A stretch of DNA of 6,977 nucleotides from positions 1 to 6,977 of the forward strand of contig SFNH01000097.1 in the NCBI GenBank assembly GCA_004554205.1. The letters are read 5' to 3'. Below the pieces are notes generated by a model. It worked only from the letters and a program-made list of their open reading frames with translations. It was not told where the DNA came from and did not search any database. This document shows, piece after piece, positions 1-6,739 of the stretch; positions within the stretch are counted from its first letter, which is position 1, and the number at the start of each line of letters is the position of its first letter. The position numbers and the translations under genes are program-made. The DNA is from Clostridium sp. (GTDB taxonomy: Bacteria > Bacillota > Clostridia > Lachnospirales > Lachnospiraceae).

Positions 1-12
1 TGGGATTTTTGC

Positions 13-276
13 CTACAACCGCCACGTTTTCTTACGGTCAGCGCAGTAAATGCGCAGACCTACTGAACAGTTATCTCTTGCCCGATTAGCTCGCAAAAGT
101 GTTCGCCGGTCTCCCTCGCGGTAAGTATATACTCTGCGCCCGCGTGCCGGTGACATCGAGATAATCTTTCCTTGAGTTTCCGCATTTTTACGGTTACATA
201 TGATTTCCTGACTCATATAGCATTCACACACCGGGCAAAAAACATTTCCTTCGATTTGTATGCCCCTTTCGGACAT
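13..276 (-). CDS. Doubtful 87-aa ORF within repeat DNA
   Basis: An ATG-initiated frame of 87 residues with a CPVCEC cysteine cluster near residues 15-20 and a basic, arginine-rich second half ending KKTWRL. I do not recognise it as a known family. Its first 40 codons form the left arm of the fold-back repeat, and the mirror arm encodes the same MSxxGIQIxxNVF start before its frame diverges. No Shine-Dalgarno sequence lies upstream of the ATG at 276; the upstream bases are the AT-rich palindrome centre. The cysteine pairs could suggest a zinc ribbon, but the frame more probably belongs to a dispersed repeat family than to a working gene. Confidence 0.2.
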   Translation of the reverse strand: MSERGIQIEGNVFCPVCECYMSQEIICNRKNAETQGKIISMSPARGRRVYTYREGDRRTLLRANRARDNCSVGLRIYCADRKKTWRL

Positions 277-395
277 AAATGTCCGTAATAGGCATACAAA
301 TTTTTGAAAATGTTTTTTTAACGGTGCATTTCATTGCTATATGGACAGGAAATCATACCTCAATTACAAAGTGCGGAAACTCAAGAATCTTTCCG
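160..395. repeat. Imperfect long inverted (fold-back) repeat
   Basis: The two halves read outward from a perfect palindrome at 270-285 (CGGACAT-AA-ATGTCCG) and stay alignable for about 115 bases each side, by eye roughly 70% identical with short indels. Matching exact blocks are 171-184 with 372-385 (14 bases), 200-210 with 346-356 (11 bases) and 214-222 with 335-343 (9 bases), plus GGCATACAAAT near the centre. Both arms begin with ATG-TCC and share the peptide pattern MSxxGIQIxxNVF. A decayed inverted duplication of a small repeat-borne reading frame, or a MITE-like fold-back element, would explain this. No transposase is present. Confidence 0.75.
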
Positions 396-458
396 GTTGG
401 CAAACGGAGCGAAATGCCGTATAATGGACGAATAGGGAGATTAGAGTGGATTGGTTGA
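279..458 (+). pseudogene. Decayed mirror copy of the repeat ORF (59 codons)
   Basis: The ATG at 279 opens a frame that starts MSVIGIQIFENVF, directly comparable to the MSERGIQIEGNVF start of the opposite-strand frame beginning at 276. Similarity at DNA level continues to about 395, but small indels (2 bases near 317-330 and 1 base near 343) put the protein frames out of register: the CYM segment is in another frame here. The frame then runs over the promoter of the following oxidoreductase gene to a TGA at 456-458. No ribosome binding site precedes it. It is best read as a remnant and not as an expressed gene. Confidence 0.3.
397..425 (+). promoter_or_regulatory. Sigma-A-type promoter for the oxidoreductase-tyrS operon
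   Basis: TTGGCA at 397-402 and a perfect TATAAT at 420-425 are separated by 17 bases. Transcription should start near 432, giving a leader of about 48 bases, too short for a T-box riboswitch. The promoter begins only a few bases after the recognisable end of the fold-back repeat. Confidence 0.75.
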
Positions 459-479
459 CATAAAAAGGAGGGCAGGAGA

Positions 480-1454
480 ATGCGATTAGGCGTAGTGGGA
501 AACGGAATGATCGTGGGCGAGCTGTTCGGCGATATCAGAGAGCTTCCCAAGATCACGGCGACGGCGCTTTGTGTGCGGGAGAAAAGCCGAAAGAAGGGGG
601 AAGAGCTGGCGCGTGAGAACGGAAACCCGGCGCTCTATACGGACTACGGCGCATTTTTGGAGAGTGGCGATTTTGATACGGTTTATCTGGGGATTGCGAA
701 CCATATGCATTACCCTTACGCAAAGCAGGCGCTTCTTTCCGGGAAGCATGTGATCTGCGAGAAGCCGTTTACGGTGAGGGCGGATGAGGCGAGGGAGCTT
801 GCGGCGCTCGCGAGGGAGAGAGGGCTGTTTTTGTGGGAGGCGTTTAAGATTCCCTATTCCTCCAATTTTCGCGCCGTGAAGGAGCATCTGGCCGACGTCG
901 GGGAGCTCAAGCTTGTGCAGTGCAATTACTCCCGGATTTCCAGCCGGTATGACAAGTACGAGGCGGGGAAGATACTCCCGGCGTTTGACCCGGAATGTGC
1001 GGGCGGGTGCCTGTATGACATCAATCTCTACAACCTCCATTTTGTGACCGGACTGTTTGGAAAGCCGCTTGGTGTGCATTATTTTGCAAACAGGGGTTAC
1101 AATGGAATCGACACCTCAGGGACGGCGGTTTTACAGTACGACGGTTTTCACGCGGTATGCGTGGGAGCGAAGGACTCCACAAGCCCCTGCTTCGGCGTGA
1201 TCCAGGGGACGAAGGGCTGCATCCGGGTGGACGGCCCGGTAAGCTCGGCGAGCACGGTGGAGCTGATCACGAAGGAGGGGACCGTGCGGCTTTCCGAGGA
1301 CAAAAAAAGCGGGGCGCTGACGAATGAGCTCCTCGAGTTTGTGCGCCAGCTCGAGGCGGACGAGAAGGATACCTGTTACAGGATGCTTAAGCACAGCGTC
1401 ATGATGATGGAAGTGGTGGAGACTGCCGCAAAAATCATTCAGCAGGGGAAGTAA
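480..1454 (+). CDS. Gfo/Idh/MocA-family oxidoreductase
   Basis: A 324-residue protein of the usual length for this NAD(P)-dependent family of sugar and related dehydrogenases, cytoplasmic. The N-terminal Rossmann fold has the dinucleotide-binding stretch GVVGNGMIVG (residues 4-13). The family signature EKP is at 94-96, where the lysine is the usual catalytic or cofactor-contacting residue. WEAF at 119-122 resembles the MEA-type motif of the dihydrodiol dehydrogenase/glucose-fructose oxidoreductase branch. In the C-terminal domain GGCLYDINLY (175-184) matches the GGxxxDxxxY/H active-site pattern with Asp180 and Tyr184. The start is fixed by AGGAGG at 466-471, 8 bases before the ATG. It leads an operon with tyrS, 27 bases downstream. 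The substrate cannot be told from sequence alone; a sugar or cyclitol is likely by family. Confidence 0.92.
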   Translation: MRLGVVGNGMIVGELFGDIRELPKITATALCVREKSRKKGEELARENGNPALYTDYGAFLESGDFDTVYLGIANHMHYPYAKQALLSGKHVICEKPFTVRADEARELAALARERGLFLWEAFKIPYSSNFRAVKEHLADVGELKLVQCNYSRISSRYDKYEAGKILPAFDPECAGGCLYDINLYNLHFVTGLFGKPLGVHYFANRGYNGIDTSGTAVLQYDGFHAVCVGAKDSTSPCFGVIQGTKGCIRVDGPVSSASTVELITKEGTVRLSEDKKSGALTNELLEFVRQLEADEKDTCYRMLKHSVMMMEVVETAAKIIQQGK

Positions 1455-1481
1455 AAGAAACGGGAAAAGGAGAACGAAACG

Positions 1482-2705
1482 ATGAATTGTTACGAAGAGC
1501 TTGTGGCCCGCGGTCTGATCGCGCAGGTTACAAACGAGGATGAGATCAAAAAGATGGTAAATGAGGGGAAAGCGACTTTTTACATCGGCTTTGACCCGAC
1601 CGCGGACAGCCTGCATGTGGGGCATTTTATGGCGCTGTGCCTGATGAAGCGCCTGCAGATGGCGGGGAATAAGCCGATCGCCTTAATCGGCGGCGGCACG
1701 GCGATGATCGGCGACCCGTCCGGCAGGAGCGATATGCGCCAGATGATGACGGAGGAGACGATTAAACACAACTGCGACTGTTTTAAGAAGCAGATGAGCC
1801 GTTTCATCGACTTCGGCGAGGGGAAGGCGATGATGGTGAATAACGCGGACTGGCTGTTACAGCTTAATTATGTGGAGCTGCTACGCGAGGTCGGGGCGTG
1901 CTTTTCCGTCAATAATATGCTCCGCGCGGAGTGCTACAAGCAGCGCATGGAAAAGGGCTTGAGCTTCCTTGAGTTTAACTACATGATCATGCAGAGCTAC
2001 GATTTCTATGAGCTTTTCCGGCGTTACGGCTGTAATATGCAGTTCGGCGGTGATGACCAGTGGAGCAATATGCTGGGCGGCACGGAGCTGATCCGCCGCA
2101 AGCTCGGCAAGGACGCGCACGCCATGACGATCACCCTGTTACTTAATTCCGAGGGAAAGAAGATGGGAAAGACCCAGTCGGGCGCGGTGTGGCTTGACCC
2201 GGACAAGACCTCCCCGTTTGATTTTTACCAGTACTGGAGGAATGTGGACGACGCGGACGTCTTAAAGTGTCTGCGTATGCTGACGTTCCTGCCGCTTGAA
2301 CAGATCGACGAGATGGAAACGTGGGAGGGCAGCCAGTTGAATCAGGCGAAAGAGATCCTGGCTTATGAGCTCACGGCGCTGGTGCACGGAAAAGAGGAGG
2401 CCGAAAAGGCGCAGACTGCGGCGAAGGCGCTTTTCGGCGGGCAGGGAAGTCTTGAAAATATGCCGTCCTATACGCTTTCGGAGACGGATTTTGTCGATGG
2501 GGAAATTGATATCCTGTCCATCCTCCATAAATCCGGCCTTGCGGCGTCCCGCTCCGACGCGCGGAGAAACGTGGAGCAGGGCGGCGTGTCCGTGAACGGC
2601 GAACAGATGAAGGATATCAAGGCCGTGTATACAAGAGAAGATTTTTCCGGCGACGGCATGGTCGTGAAGCGCGGAAAGAAAAATTTTATAAAAGTTATTA
2701 TGTAG
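1482..2705 (+). CDS. tyrS: Tyrosyl-tRNA synthetase (TyrRS, class I)
   Basis: Charges tRNA-Tyr with tyrosine using ATP in the cytoplasm; at 407 residues it matches bacterial TyrRS. The class I signature HVGH (HIGH) is at residues 45-48 after FYIGFDPTADSL, and KMGKT at 227-231 is the KMSKS counterpart. The tyrosine-binding region FNYMIMQSYDF (165-175) and QFGGDDQWSN (187-196) are intact. The C-terminus (about 345-405) is an S4-type RNA-binding domain that grips the tRNA. AAGGAG at 1467-1472 lies 9 bases before the ATG. It follows the oxidoreductase gene by 27 bases with no promoter, terminator or T-box between, so it is probably read from the shared promoter. It stops TAG, 10 bases before the convergent DUF362 stop. 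Confidence 0.98.
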   Translation: MNCYEELVARGLIAQVTNEDEIKKMVNEGKATFYIGFDPTADSLHVGHFMALCLMKRLQMAGNKPIALIGGGTAMIGDPSGRSDMRQMMTEETIKHNCDCFKKQMSRFIDFGEGKAMMVNNADWLLQLNYVELLREVGACFSVNNMLRAECYKQRMEKGLSFLEFNYMIMQSYDFYELFRRYGCNMQFGGDDQWSNMLGGTELIRRKLGKDAHAMTITLLLNSEGKKMGKTQSGAVWLDPDKTSPFDFYQYWRNVDDADVLKCLRMLTFLPLEQIDEMETWEGSQLNQAKEILAYELTALVHGKEEAEKAQTAAKALFGGQGSLENMPSYTLSETDFVDGEIDILSILHKSGLAASRSDARRNVEQGGVSVNGEQMKDIKAVYTREDFSGDGMVVKRGKKNFIKVIM

Positions 2706-2706
2706 T

Positions 2707-2718
2707 TAGCCGCGGCTA
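2707..2718. repeat. 12-base perfect palindrome between convergent stop codons
   Basis: TAGCCGCGGCTA reads the same on both strands. It fills the gap between the tyrS stop (2703-2705) and includes the DUF362 stop codon (2716-2718, TAG on the minus strand). It has no loop and no T-run follows on either strand, so it is not a convincing intrinsic terminator. Confidence 0.5.
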
Positions 2719-3849
2719 TCTGCAGTCAACCAGCTCGTACTCGCGTCTCCCAAGGCCGATCTTTGCGGCGTGCTCGAGGCAGGAGCGCCACTCCGATTCC
2801 GGCGTGGAGTTCTTGAAATGGTCGTGATGGTCGTGGAACTCAGGATCCGCGAGATGCTTTGCGAGCTGGCTTCCCGGCATGGGAGCGGCGGCAAGGCAGG
2901 CGTCCACGCATGCCTGGTCTAAGGCGAGCGGGTCGAAGGAGGCAAACATACCGATGTTCGGCAGGATCGGCACGTCATTCTCGCCGTGGCAGTCGCAGTT
3001 CGGGGAGACGTCCACGATTAGGGAAATGTGGAAATTCGGCCTGCCGTCCACGACCGCCTTGGTGTACTCTGCCATGCGGCAGTTTAAAAGCTCGTTGGCG
3101 TCGTCATTGATAAACTGGATCGCGTCGAAGTTGCACGCGCCGAGACACCGGCCGCAGCCCACGCAGTTTTCTTCATTTACCTGCATTTTGCGGCTGGTCT
3201 CGTCAAAAATCAGGCCGCCGTTGGCGCATTCCTTCTGACATTTGCGGCAGCCGCGGCAGAGCGCCTTGTCGATGTGCGGCTTGCCGCTGCAGTGCTGCTC
3301 CTTTTTGCCCGCGCGGGAGCCGCAGCCCATGCCGATATTCTTGATGGTTCCGCCAAAGCCGGTCATCTCGTGTCCTTTAAAATGGGTCAGGCTGATGAAG
3401 ACATCCGCGTCCATCACGGCGCGTCCGATCTTTGCGGCTTTCACATATTCGCCGCCCGCGACGGGCACGTCCACATCGTCAGTACCTTTCAGACCGTCGC
3501 CGATCAGGATCGGGCAGCCGACGGTCAACGGGGTAAATCCGTTCTCCCACGCGCATTCCAGGTGCTCCAGGGCGTTCTTGCGGCTGCCCGGATACATCGT
3601 GTTGCAGTCGGTCAGAAACGGTTTCCCGCCGAGCTCCTTTACCACGTCGACAACTGCTTTCGCGTAGTTGGGGCGCAGGTAGCTGATGTTGCCAAGCTCG
3701 CCGAAGTGCATCTTGATGGCGACGAATTTGCCGTCCATGTCGATCTCGCCGATCCCGGCTTTTTTGATCAGCTTTTTTAATTTGGTCGGAAGACCGTCAC
3801 CGAATGCCACGGTGTGGAAATCCGTAAAATATACTTTTGATCTCTCCAT
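2716..3849 (-). CDS. DUF362 domain protein with two 4Fe-4S ferredoxin motifs
   Basis: A 377-residue cytoplasmic iron-sulfur protein. The DUF362 region spans roughly residues 1-180 and resumes near 270-330, with the characteristic HFKGHEMTGFGGTIKN stretch at 156-171. Inserted between are two ferredoxin cysteine sets: C198, C201, C204, C208 (CRGCRKCQKEC) and C229, C232, C235, C239 (CVGCGRCLGAC), each able to ligate one 4Fe-4S cluster. A histidine-rich EFHDHHDHF lies at 337-345. The biochemical role of DUF362 is not established; electron transfer is suggested by the clusters. A GTG at 3859-3861 in frame would add 4 residues, but it overlaps the AAAGGAG ribosome binding site, so the ATG at 3849 is preferred. 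Single-gene transcript, convergent with tyrS. Confidence 0.93.
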   Translation of the reverse strand: MERSKVYFTDFHTVAFGDGLPTKLKKLIKKAGIGEIDMDGKFVAIKMHFGELGNISYLRPNYAKAVVDVVKELGGKPFLTDCNTMYPGSRKNALEHLECAWENGFTPLTVGCPILIGDGLKGTDDVDVPVAGGEYVKAAKIGRAVMDADVFISLTHFKGHEMTGFGGTIKNIGMGCGSRAGKKEQHCSGKPHIDKALCRGCRKCQKECANGGLIFDETSRKMQVNEENCVGCGRCLGACNFDAIQFINDDANELLNCRMAEYTKAVVDGRPNFHISLIVDVSPNCDCHGENDVPILPNIGMFASFDPLALDQACVDACLAAAPMPGSQLAKHLADPEFHDHHDHFKNSTPESEWRSCLEHAAKIGLGRREYELVDCR

Positions 3850-3860
3850 TTTGTAAATCA

Positions 3861-3867
3861 CTCCTTT
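3861..3867 (-). promoter_or_regulatory. Ribosome binding site deciding the DUF362 start
   Basis: AAAGGAG on the minus strand, 11 bases before the ATG at 3849. The alternative GTG codon shares a base with this site, so it cannot be the start used with it. Confidence 0.65.
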
Positions 3868-3882
3868 GCTTTTCTGCTTCCT

Positions 3883-3911
3883 ATTTTAAGACATAAAAAT
3901 GAAAATATCAA
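3883..3911 (-). promoter_or_regulatory. Sigma-A-type promoter for the DUF362 gene
   Basis: On the minus strand TTGATA (3911-3906) and TAAAAT (3888-3883) are separated by 17 bases. The -10 box lies 33 bases upstream of the preferred ATG, so the leader is short. Confidence 0.65.
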
Positions 3912-3930
3912 TCAAAACCGGAAATATACG

Positions 3931-3958
3931 GTAAGAAAGCTGTAAGAGAAAGTTACGG
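3931..3958. promoter_or_regulatory. 11-base-period direct repeat, possible response-regulator site
   Basis: GTAAGA at 3931-3936 and again at 3942-3947 with a 5-base spacer, followed one period later by the weaker TTACGG at 3953-3958. The 6-N5-6 spacing is that of OmpR/PhoB-type response-regulator boxes. It sits upstream of both divergent promoters in this gap and could serve either. No regulator gene is in the window, so the assignment is inference. Confidence 0.35.
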
Positions 3959-3967
3959 ATAATTCAA

Positions 3968-3996
3968 TAGCTTTCAGGCGGGATATCTGATATACT
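3968..3996 (+). promoter_or_regulatory. Extended -10 promoter for the exported-protein gene
   Basis: TATACT at 3991-3996 is preceded by TG at 3988-3989 with one base between, a classical extended -10. The -35 position (TAGCTT, 3968-3973) is a poor match, which fits a promoter that relies on the extended -10 or on an activator such as one binding the 3931-3958 repeats. Confidence 0.55.
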
Positions 3997-4039
3997 GTGT
4001 CTGTGATCAAAAGTACGATTGATTGTAATAAGGAATCAG

Positions 4040-4045
4040 AAAGGA
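4040..4045 (+). promoter_or_regulatory. Ribosome binding site deciding the exported-protein start
   Basis: AAAGGA lies 9 bases before the ATG at 4055. The longer reading begins with TTG at 4019, has no Shine-Dalgarno sequence and would place charged residues ahead of an otherwise typical signal peptide. Confidence 0.7.
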
Positions 4046-4054
4046 TATGATAAA

Positions 4055-4720
4055 ATGAGAAAGAAGCATAAAATAGCAGTGGCGGCAGTTTGCTGCGCCG
4101 GTTTTCTGGCGGCAGCGGGAGCAGGACTTACGATGGCACAGTCGCCGACGATTCTGGCGGGGATCGGCAGGATGGAGAGCGCTTCCGCGGGGCCGGGAGC
4201 GCAGGAGGAAAACGAGATGGGGCCTTACAGGATATGGGGTACCGTGCTCGAGGTGGAGGGCGGAAGGATCGTCCTTGACAACCAGTCCGGGAATTCCTAT
4301 CAGGGCGAGGTCGTGTTAAATATTTCCGAGGAAAAGAGTCGTATCCTCGATGCGGAGAACGGCTACCCGATCCAGTTATCCGAGATCAGAAAGGGCGAGA
4401 CCATCTACGCGTACATCGGACCGGCGATGACTATGAGCCTGCCGCCGCAGACTACCGCCGAGATGGTGATCGGGAAGATCCCGGCGGATTTTAAGGCGCC
4501 CGAGTACATCCGGGTGAAGTCCATGGAGCAGCAGGAAAACGGCGACTGGACGCTTACTTCCACAGAGGGGACGACATACCATGTGGCGGCAGATGCCACG
4601 ATCATCCCATACCTGACACGTCAGATCGTGACACTTGACGATGTGACCGTCGGGCGCCGCCTGATGGTGTGGAGCGATGATGAGGGCAGCGCGAAAAAGC
4701 TGGTGCTGTTCGCGGAGTAA
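4055..4720 (+). CDS. Exported protein of unknown function with two related beta-rich modules
   Basis: A 221-residue protein. The start MRKKHK followed by a hydrophobic, alanine-rich stretch (about residues 7-28, ending near TMAQS) is a Sec signal peptide or single N-terminal membrane anchor; no lipobox is evident, although two cysteines lie inside the hydrophobic core. After a short linker rich in Gly, Ala and Glu, module 1 (about 58-138) runs from YRIWGTVLEVEGG through a YIGPAMTMSLPPQ segment. Module 2 (about 150-220) repeats the plan: a short strand pair, a DATI strand, a LDDVTVGRRLMVW segment and a closing KKLVLF strand. I recognise no named family; an OB-like fold is a guess. It is likely cell-surface or secreted. 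It stands alone, divergent from the DUF362 gene, and ends 24 bases before the convergent mntP stop. Confidence 0.85.
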   Translation: MRKKHKIAVAAVCCAGFLAAAGAGLTMAQSPTILAGIGRMESASAGPGAQEENEMGPYRIWGTVLEVEGGRIVLDNQSGNSYQGEVVLNISEEKSRILDAENGYPIQLSEIRKGETIYAYIGPAMTMSLPPQTTAEMVIGKIPADFKAPEYIRVKSMEQQENGDWTLTSTEGTTYHVAADATIIPYLTRQIVTLDDVTVGRRLMVWSDDEGSAKKLVLFAE

Positions 4721-4744
4721 GATAATGATGAGCCTTCCCCCCTC

Positions 4745-5302
4745 TTAAAAGAACAGATGTTCGATTAAGATTTTCACGCCCATGAGCACCAGGATCGCTC
4801 CGCCTGCGAGCTCCGCGCGGGCCTTGTACCTGCAGCCGAAGACTGTGCCGACCTTCACGCCCACAATGGACAGGATGAAGGTGGTGCAGCCGATGAAGGA
4901 GACTGCCGGGATGATCTGCACATTTAAGAATGCGAACGTGACGCCCACGGCGAGCGCGTCAATGCTGGTCGCCACGGCGAGCACCAGCATATCGCCCATT
5001 TTCACGGAGGCGTCAACGGACTGCTCATCGGGGTGGAGCGCCTCCCGGATCATGTTGACGCCGATCATGGCAAGCAGGATAAAGGCGATCCAGTGGTCGT
5101 AGGCGGTGATTGCCTGCTGGAAGCGGATTCCCAGGCCGTAGCCGAGAAGCGGCATCGCCGCCTGGAAGCCGCCGAAATACAGTCCGACGATCACGGCATT
5201 TTTCACGTTCATTTTCTGCATGGACAGTCCCTTGCAGACGGATACCGCAAAGGCGTCCATGGAGAGACCGACTGCGATGATAAATAATTCTGCTAATGAC
5301 AT
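4745..5302 (-). CDS. mntP: Manganese efflux pump MntP
   Basis: A 185-residue inner-membrane protein with about six transmembrane helices that exports Mn2+, the usual MntP length. It shows the family's internal duplication: GLSMDAFAVS at 12-21 (Asp16) and ATSIDALAVG at 111-120 (Asp115), the paired acidic helices that correspond to functionally important positions of E. coli MntP. Further glycine-rich helices and the VGVKVG segment near 147-152 fit the family. The ATG at 5302 has GGAGG at 5311-5315, 8 bases away. The gene follows the MATE transporter by 16 bases, and its ribosome binding site begins 3 bases after the MATE stop, suggesting one transcript and coupled translation. There is no room for a yybP-ykoY manganese riboswitch directly upstream. 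Confidence 0.97.
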   Translation of the reverse strand: MSLAELFIIAVGLSMDAFAVSVCKGLSMQKMNVKNAVIVGLYFGGFQAAMPLLGYGLGIRFQQAITAYDHWIAFILLAMIGVNMIREALHPDEQSVDASVKMGDMLVLAVATSIDALAVGVTFAFLNVQIIPAVSFIGCTTFILSIVGVKVGTVFGCRYKARAELAGGAILVLMGVKILIEHLFF

Positions 5303-5318
5303 ACAAACATCCTCCGCA

Positions 5319-6707
5319 TTATTCTATCGAATCTGTAGCCGGCGTAAGAACCTTAATTTTCTTATCGTAAATCCGCTTAAACAGGATGGAGCTCACCACC
5401 ACGGAAATGATTTCCGCGAGCGGGAAGGCATACCACACGGCATGCAGCCCAAAGACCTTTGCGAAAAGGTACGCGAGCGGAAGGATGCAGAAAAGCTGCC
5501 TCGCAGCCGACACGATCAGGCTATACACGCCGTTGCCGAGCGCCTGGAAGACGGAGCCGACAATGATGCAGTAGCCCGCGAACAAAAAGCTTAAGCTGAT
5601 GAGCCTAAGCGCCGGAACGCCCACCTCAAGAAGCTGCTCTGAGGCGTTGAAGATCATCAGCAGTTGCGGGGTAAAGAGCTGGAAGATGGCAAGCCCGGTC
5701 AGCATAATGCCCACGGCGATGGCGATGCTTAATTTCGCGGTGTCCATGATCCGCTTCTTGTTCCGCGCGCCGTAATTGTAGGCGATGATCGGGATCATGC
5801 CGTTGTTAAGCCCGAATACCGGCATGAAAATGAAGCTCTGAAGCTTGAAATAGATGCCGAGCACCGTCACCGCCGTCGCGGAGAACTCGATGAGGATCAG
5901 GTTCATCCCGTAGGTCATCACCGATGTGATGGATTGCATGATGATAGAAGGGACGCCGACCTCGTAGATAACGCGGATGGTGCGCCCGTGCGGCTTAAAG
6001 CCGCGCATATCAATGCTGACGTCCGGATTTTTCGTCAGGTTAAAATACAGGGCCACAAACATGGCGAGGATCTGGCCGATGACCGTGGCAACCGCCGCGC
6101 CCCGGATGCCGAGCGCCGGAACGCCGCACAGACCGAAGATCATGATCGGGTCCAGGATGATATTGGTGATCGCGCCAATGCCCTGGGAGTACATATTGTA
6201 AATGGTGCGCCCGGTGGACTGCATGATGCGCTCGAGCACGATCGACCCAAAGATACCGAAGGAAAAAATGGTGCAGACCTCAAGGTACTGCGTGCCGTAT
6301 TCGATGATCGCAGGGTTTGACGTCTGGCTTGCAAAATATAGCCTGGAACCGAAAACCCCGAACAGCGCGAACGCGGCAAAGCTTAAGACCGAGAGGAAAA
6401 TGCCGTTGACTGCCGCGAGGCGCGCGTCCTCATAGTTTTTTTCACCGAGGGAGCGGGAGAGCAGGGCGTTGACGCCGACGCAGGTACCGGTCGATACGGC
6501 GATCATCAGGCTCTGAATCGGGAAAGCCATGGAAACTGCCGCCAGGGCTTCCTCCCCGATCTGCGCCACAAATACACTGTCAATGATATTGTATAATGCC
6601 TGTACCAGCATGGAAATGATCATGGGCAGGGACATGGAGACGAGTAGCCGGCCGGTCGGCATGGTGCCCATCTTGTTCTGTTCTCGAACTGCTGTATTTT
6701 CGGACAT
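5319..6707 (-). CDS. MATE-family efflux transporter
   Basis: A 462-residue polytopic membrane protein, the usual length for the 12-helix MATE family, which exports drugs or organic cations by Na+ or H+ antiport. The N-terminal half has the characteristic PMIISMLVQALYNIIDSVFV (28-47), GEEALAAVSMAFPIQ (51-65) and the cytoplasmic-loop ALLSRSLGEKNYEDARLA (81-98). The second half repeats the plan, with VGVPSIIMQS and the matching loop YNYGARNKKRI before the next helix pair. The ATG at 6707 is preceded by GGAGG at 6717-6721, 9 bases away. It is the first gene of an operon with mntP and has its own promoter with an embedded palindrome. Substrate cannot be predicted; it resembles the NorM/DinF/MepA breadth of the family. 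Confidence 0.96.
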   Translation of the reverse strand: MSENTAVREQNKMGTMPTGRLLVSMSLPMIISMLVQALYNIIDSVFVAQIGEEALAAVSMAFPIQSLMIAVSTGTCVGVNALLSRSLGEKNYEDARLAAVNGIFLSVLSFAAFALFGVFGSRLYFASQTSNPAIIEYGTQYLEVCTIFSFGIFGSIVLERIMQSTGRTIYNMYSQGIGAITNIILDPIMIFGLCGVPALGIRGAAVATVIGQILAMFVALYFNLTKNPDVSIDMRGFKPHGRTIRVIYEVGVPSIIMQSITSVMTYGMNLILIEFSATAVTVLGIYFKLQSFIFMPVFGLNNGMIPIIAYNYGARNKKRIMDTAKLSIAIAVGIMLTGLAIFQLFTPQLLMIFNASEQLLEVGVPALRLISLSFLFAGYCIIVGSVFQALGNGVYSLIVSAARQLFCILPLAYLFAKVFGLHAVWYAFPLAEIISVVVSSILFKRIYDKKIKVLTPATDSIE

Positions 6708-6739
6708 AAAAAAAGACCTCCATTAAGTACTGTCAGATA

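Noticed and set aside
455..460. Perfect TTGACA just before the oxidoreductase start
   Set aside because: A matching -10 would fall inside the coding start, and none is present; the promoter at 397-425 explains expression.
353..556. Minus-strand 67-codon frame across the operon promoter
   Set aside because: It overlaps the promoter and start of the oxidoreductase gene, lacks a ribosome binding site and has no recognisable motif.
486..1079. Long minus-strand frame of 197 codons
   Set aside because: It lies wholly antisense to the oxidoreductase gene, has no ribosome binding site and gives a low-complexity basic protein; it is a shadow of the real gene.
3274..3780. Plus-strand frame of 168 codons
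   Set aside because: Antisense to the DUF362 gene, whose cysteine motifs and ribosome binding site are clear; no family features of its own.
4751..4762. GAACA-GA-TGTTC inverted repeat near the end of mntP
   Set aside because: Five-base arms with a 2-base loop and no T-run; too weak for a terminator and lies in coding sequence.
5934..6320. Plus-strand frame of 128 codons rich in Asp, His and Arg
   Set aside because: Antisense shadow of the MATE gene; its composition is what reversed membrane-helix codons produce.
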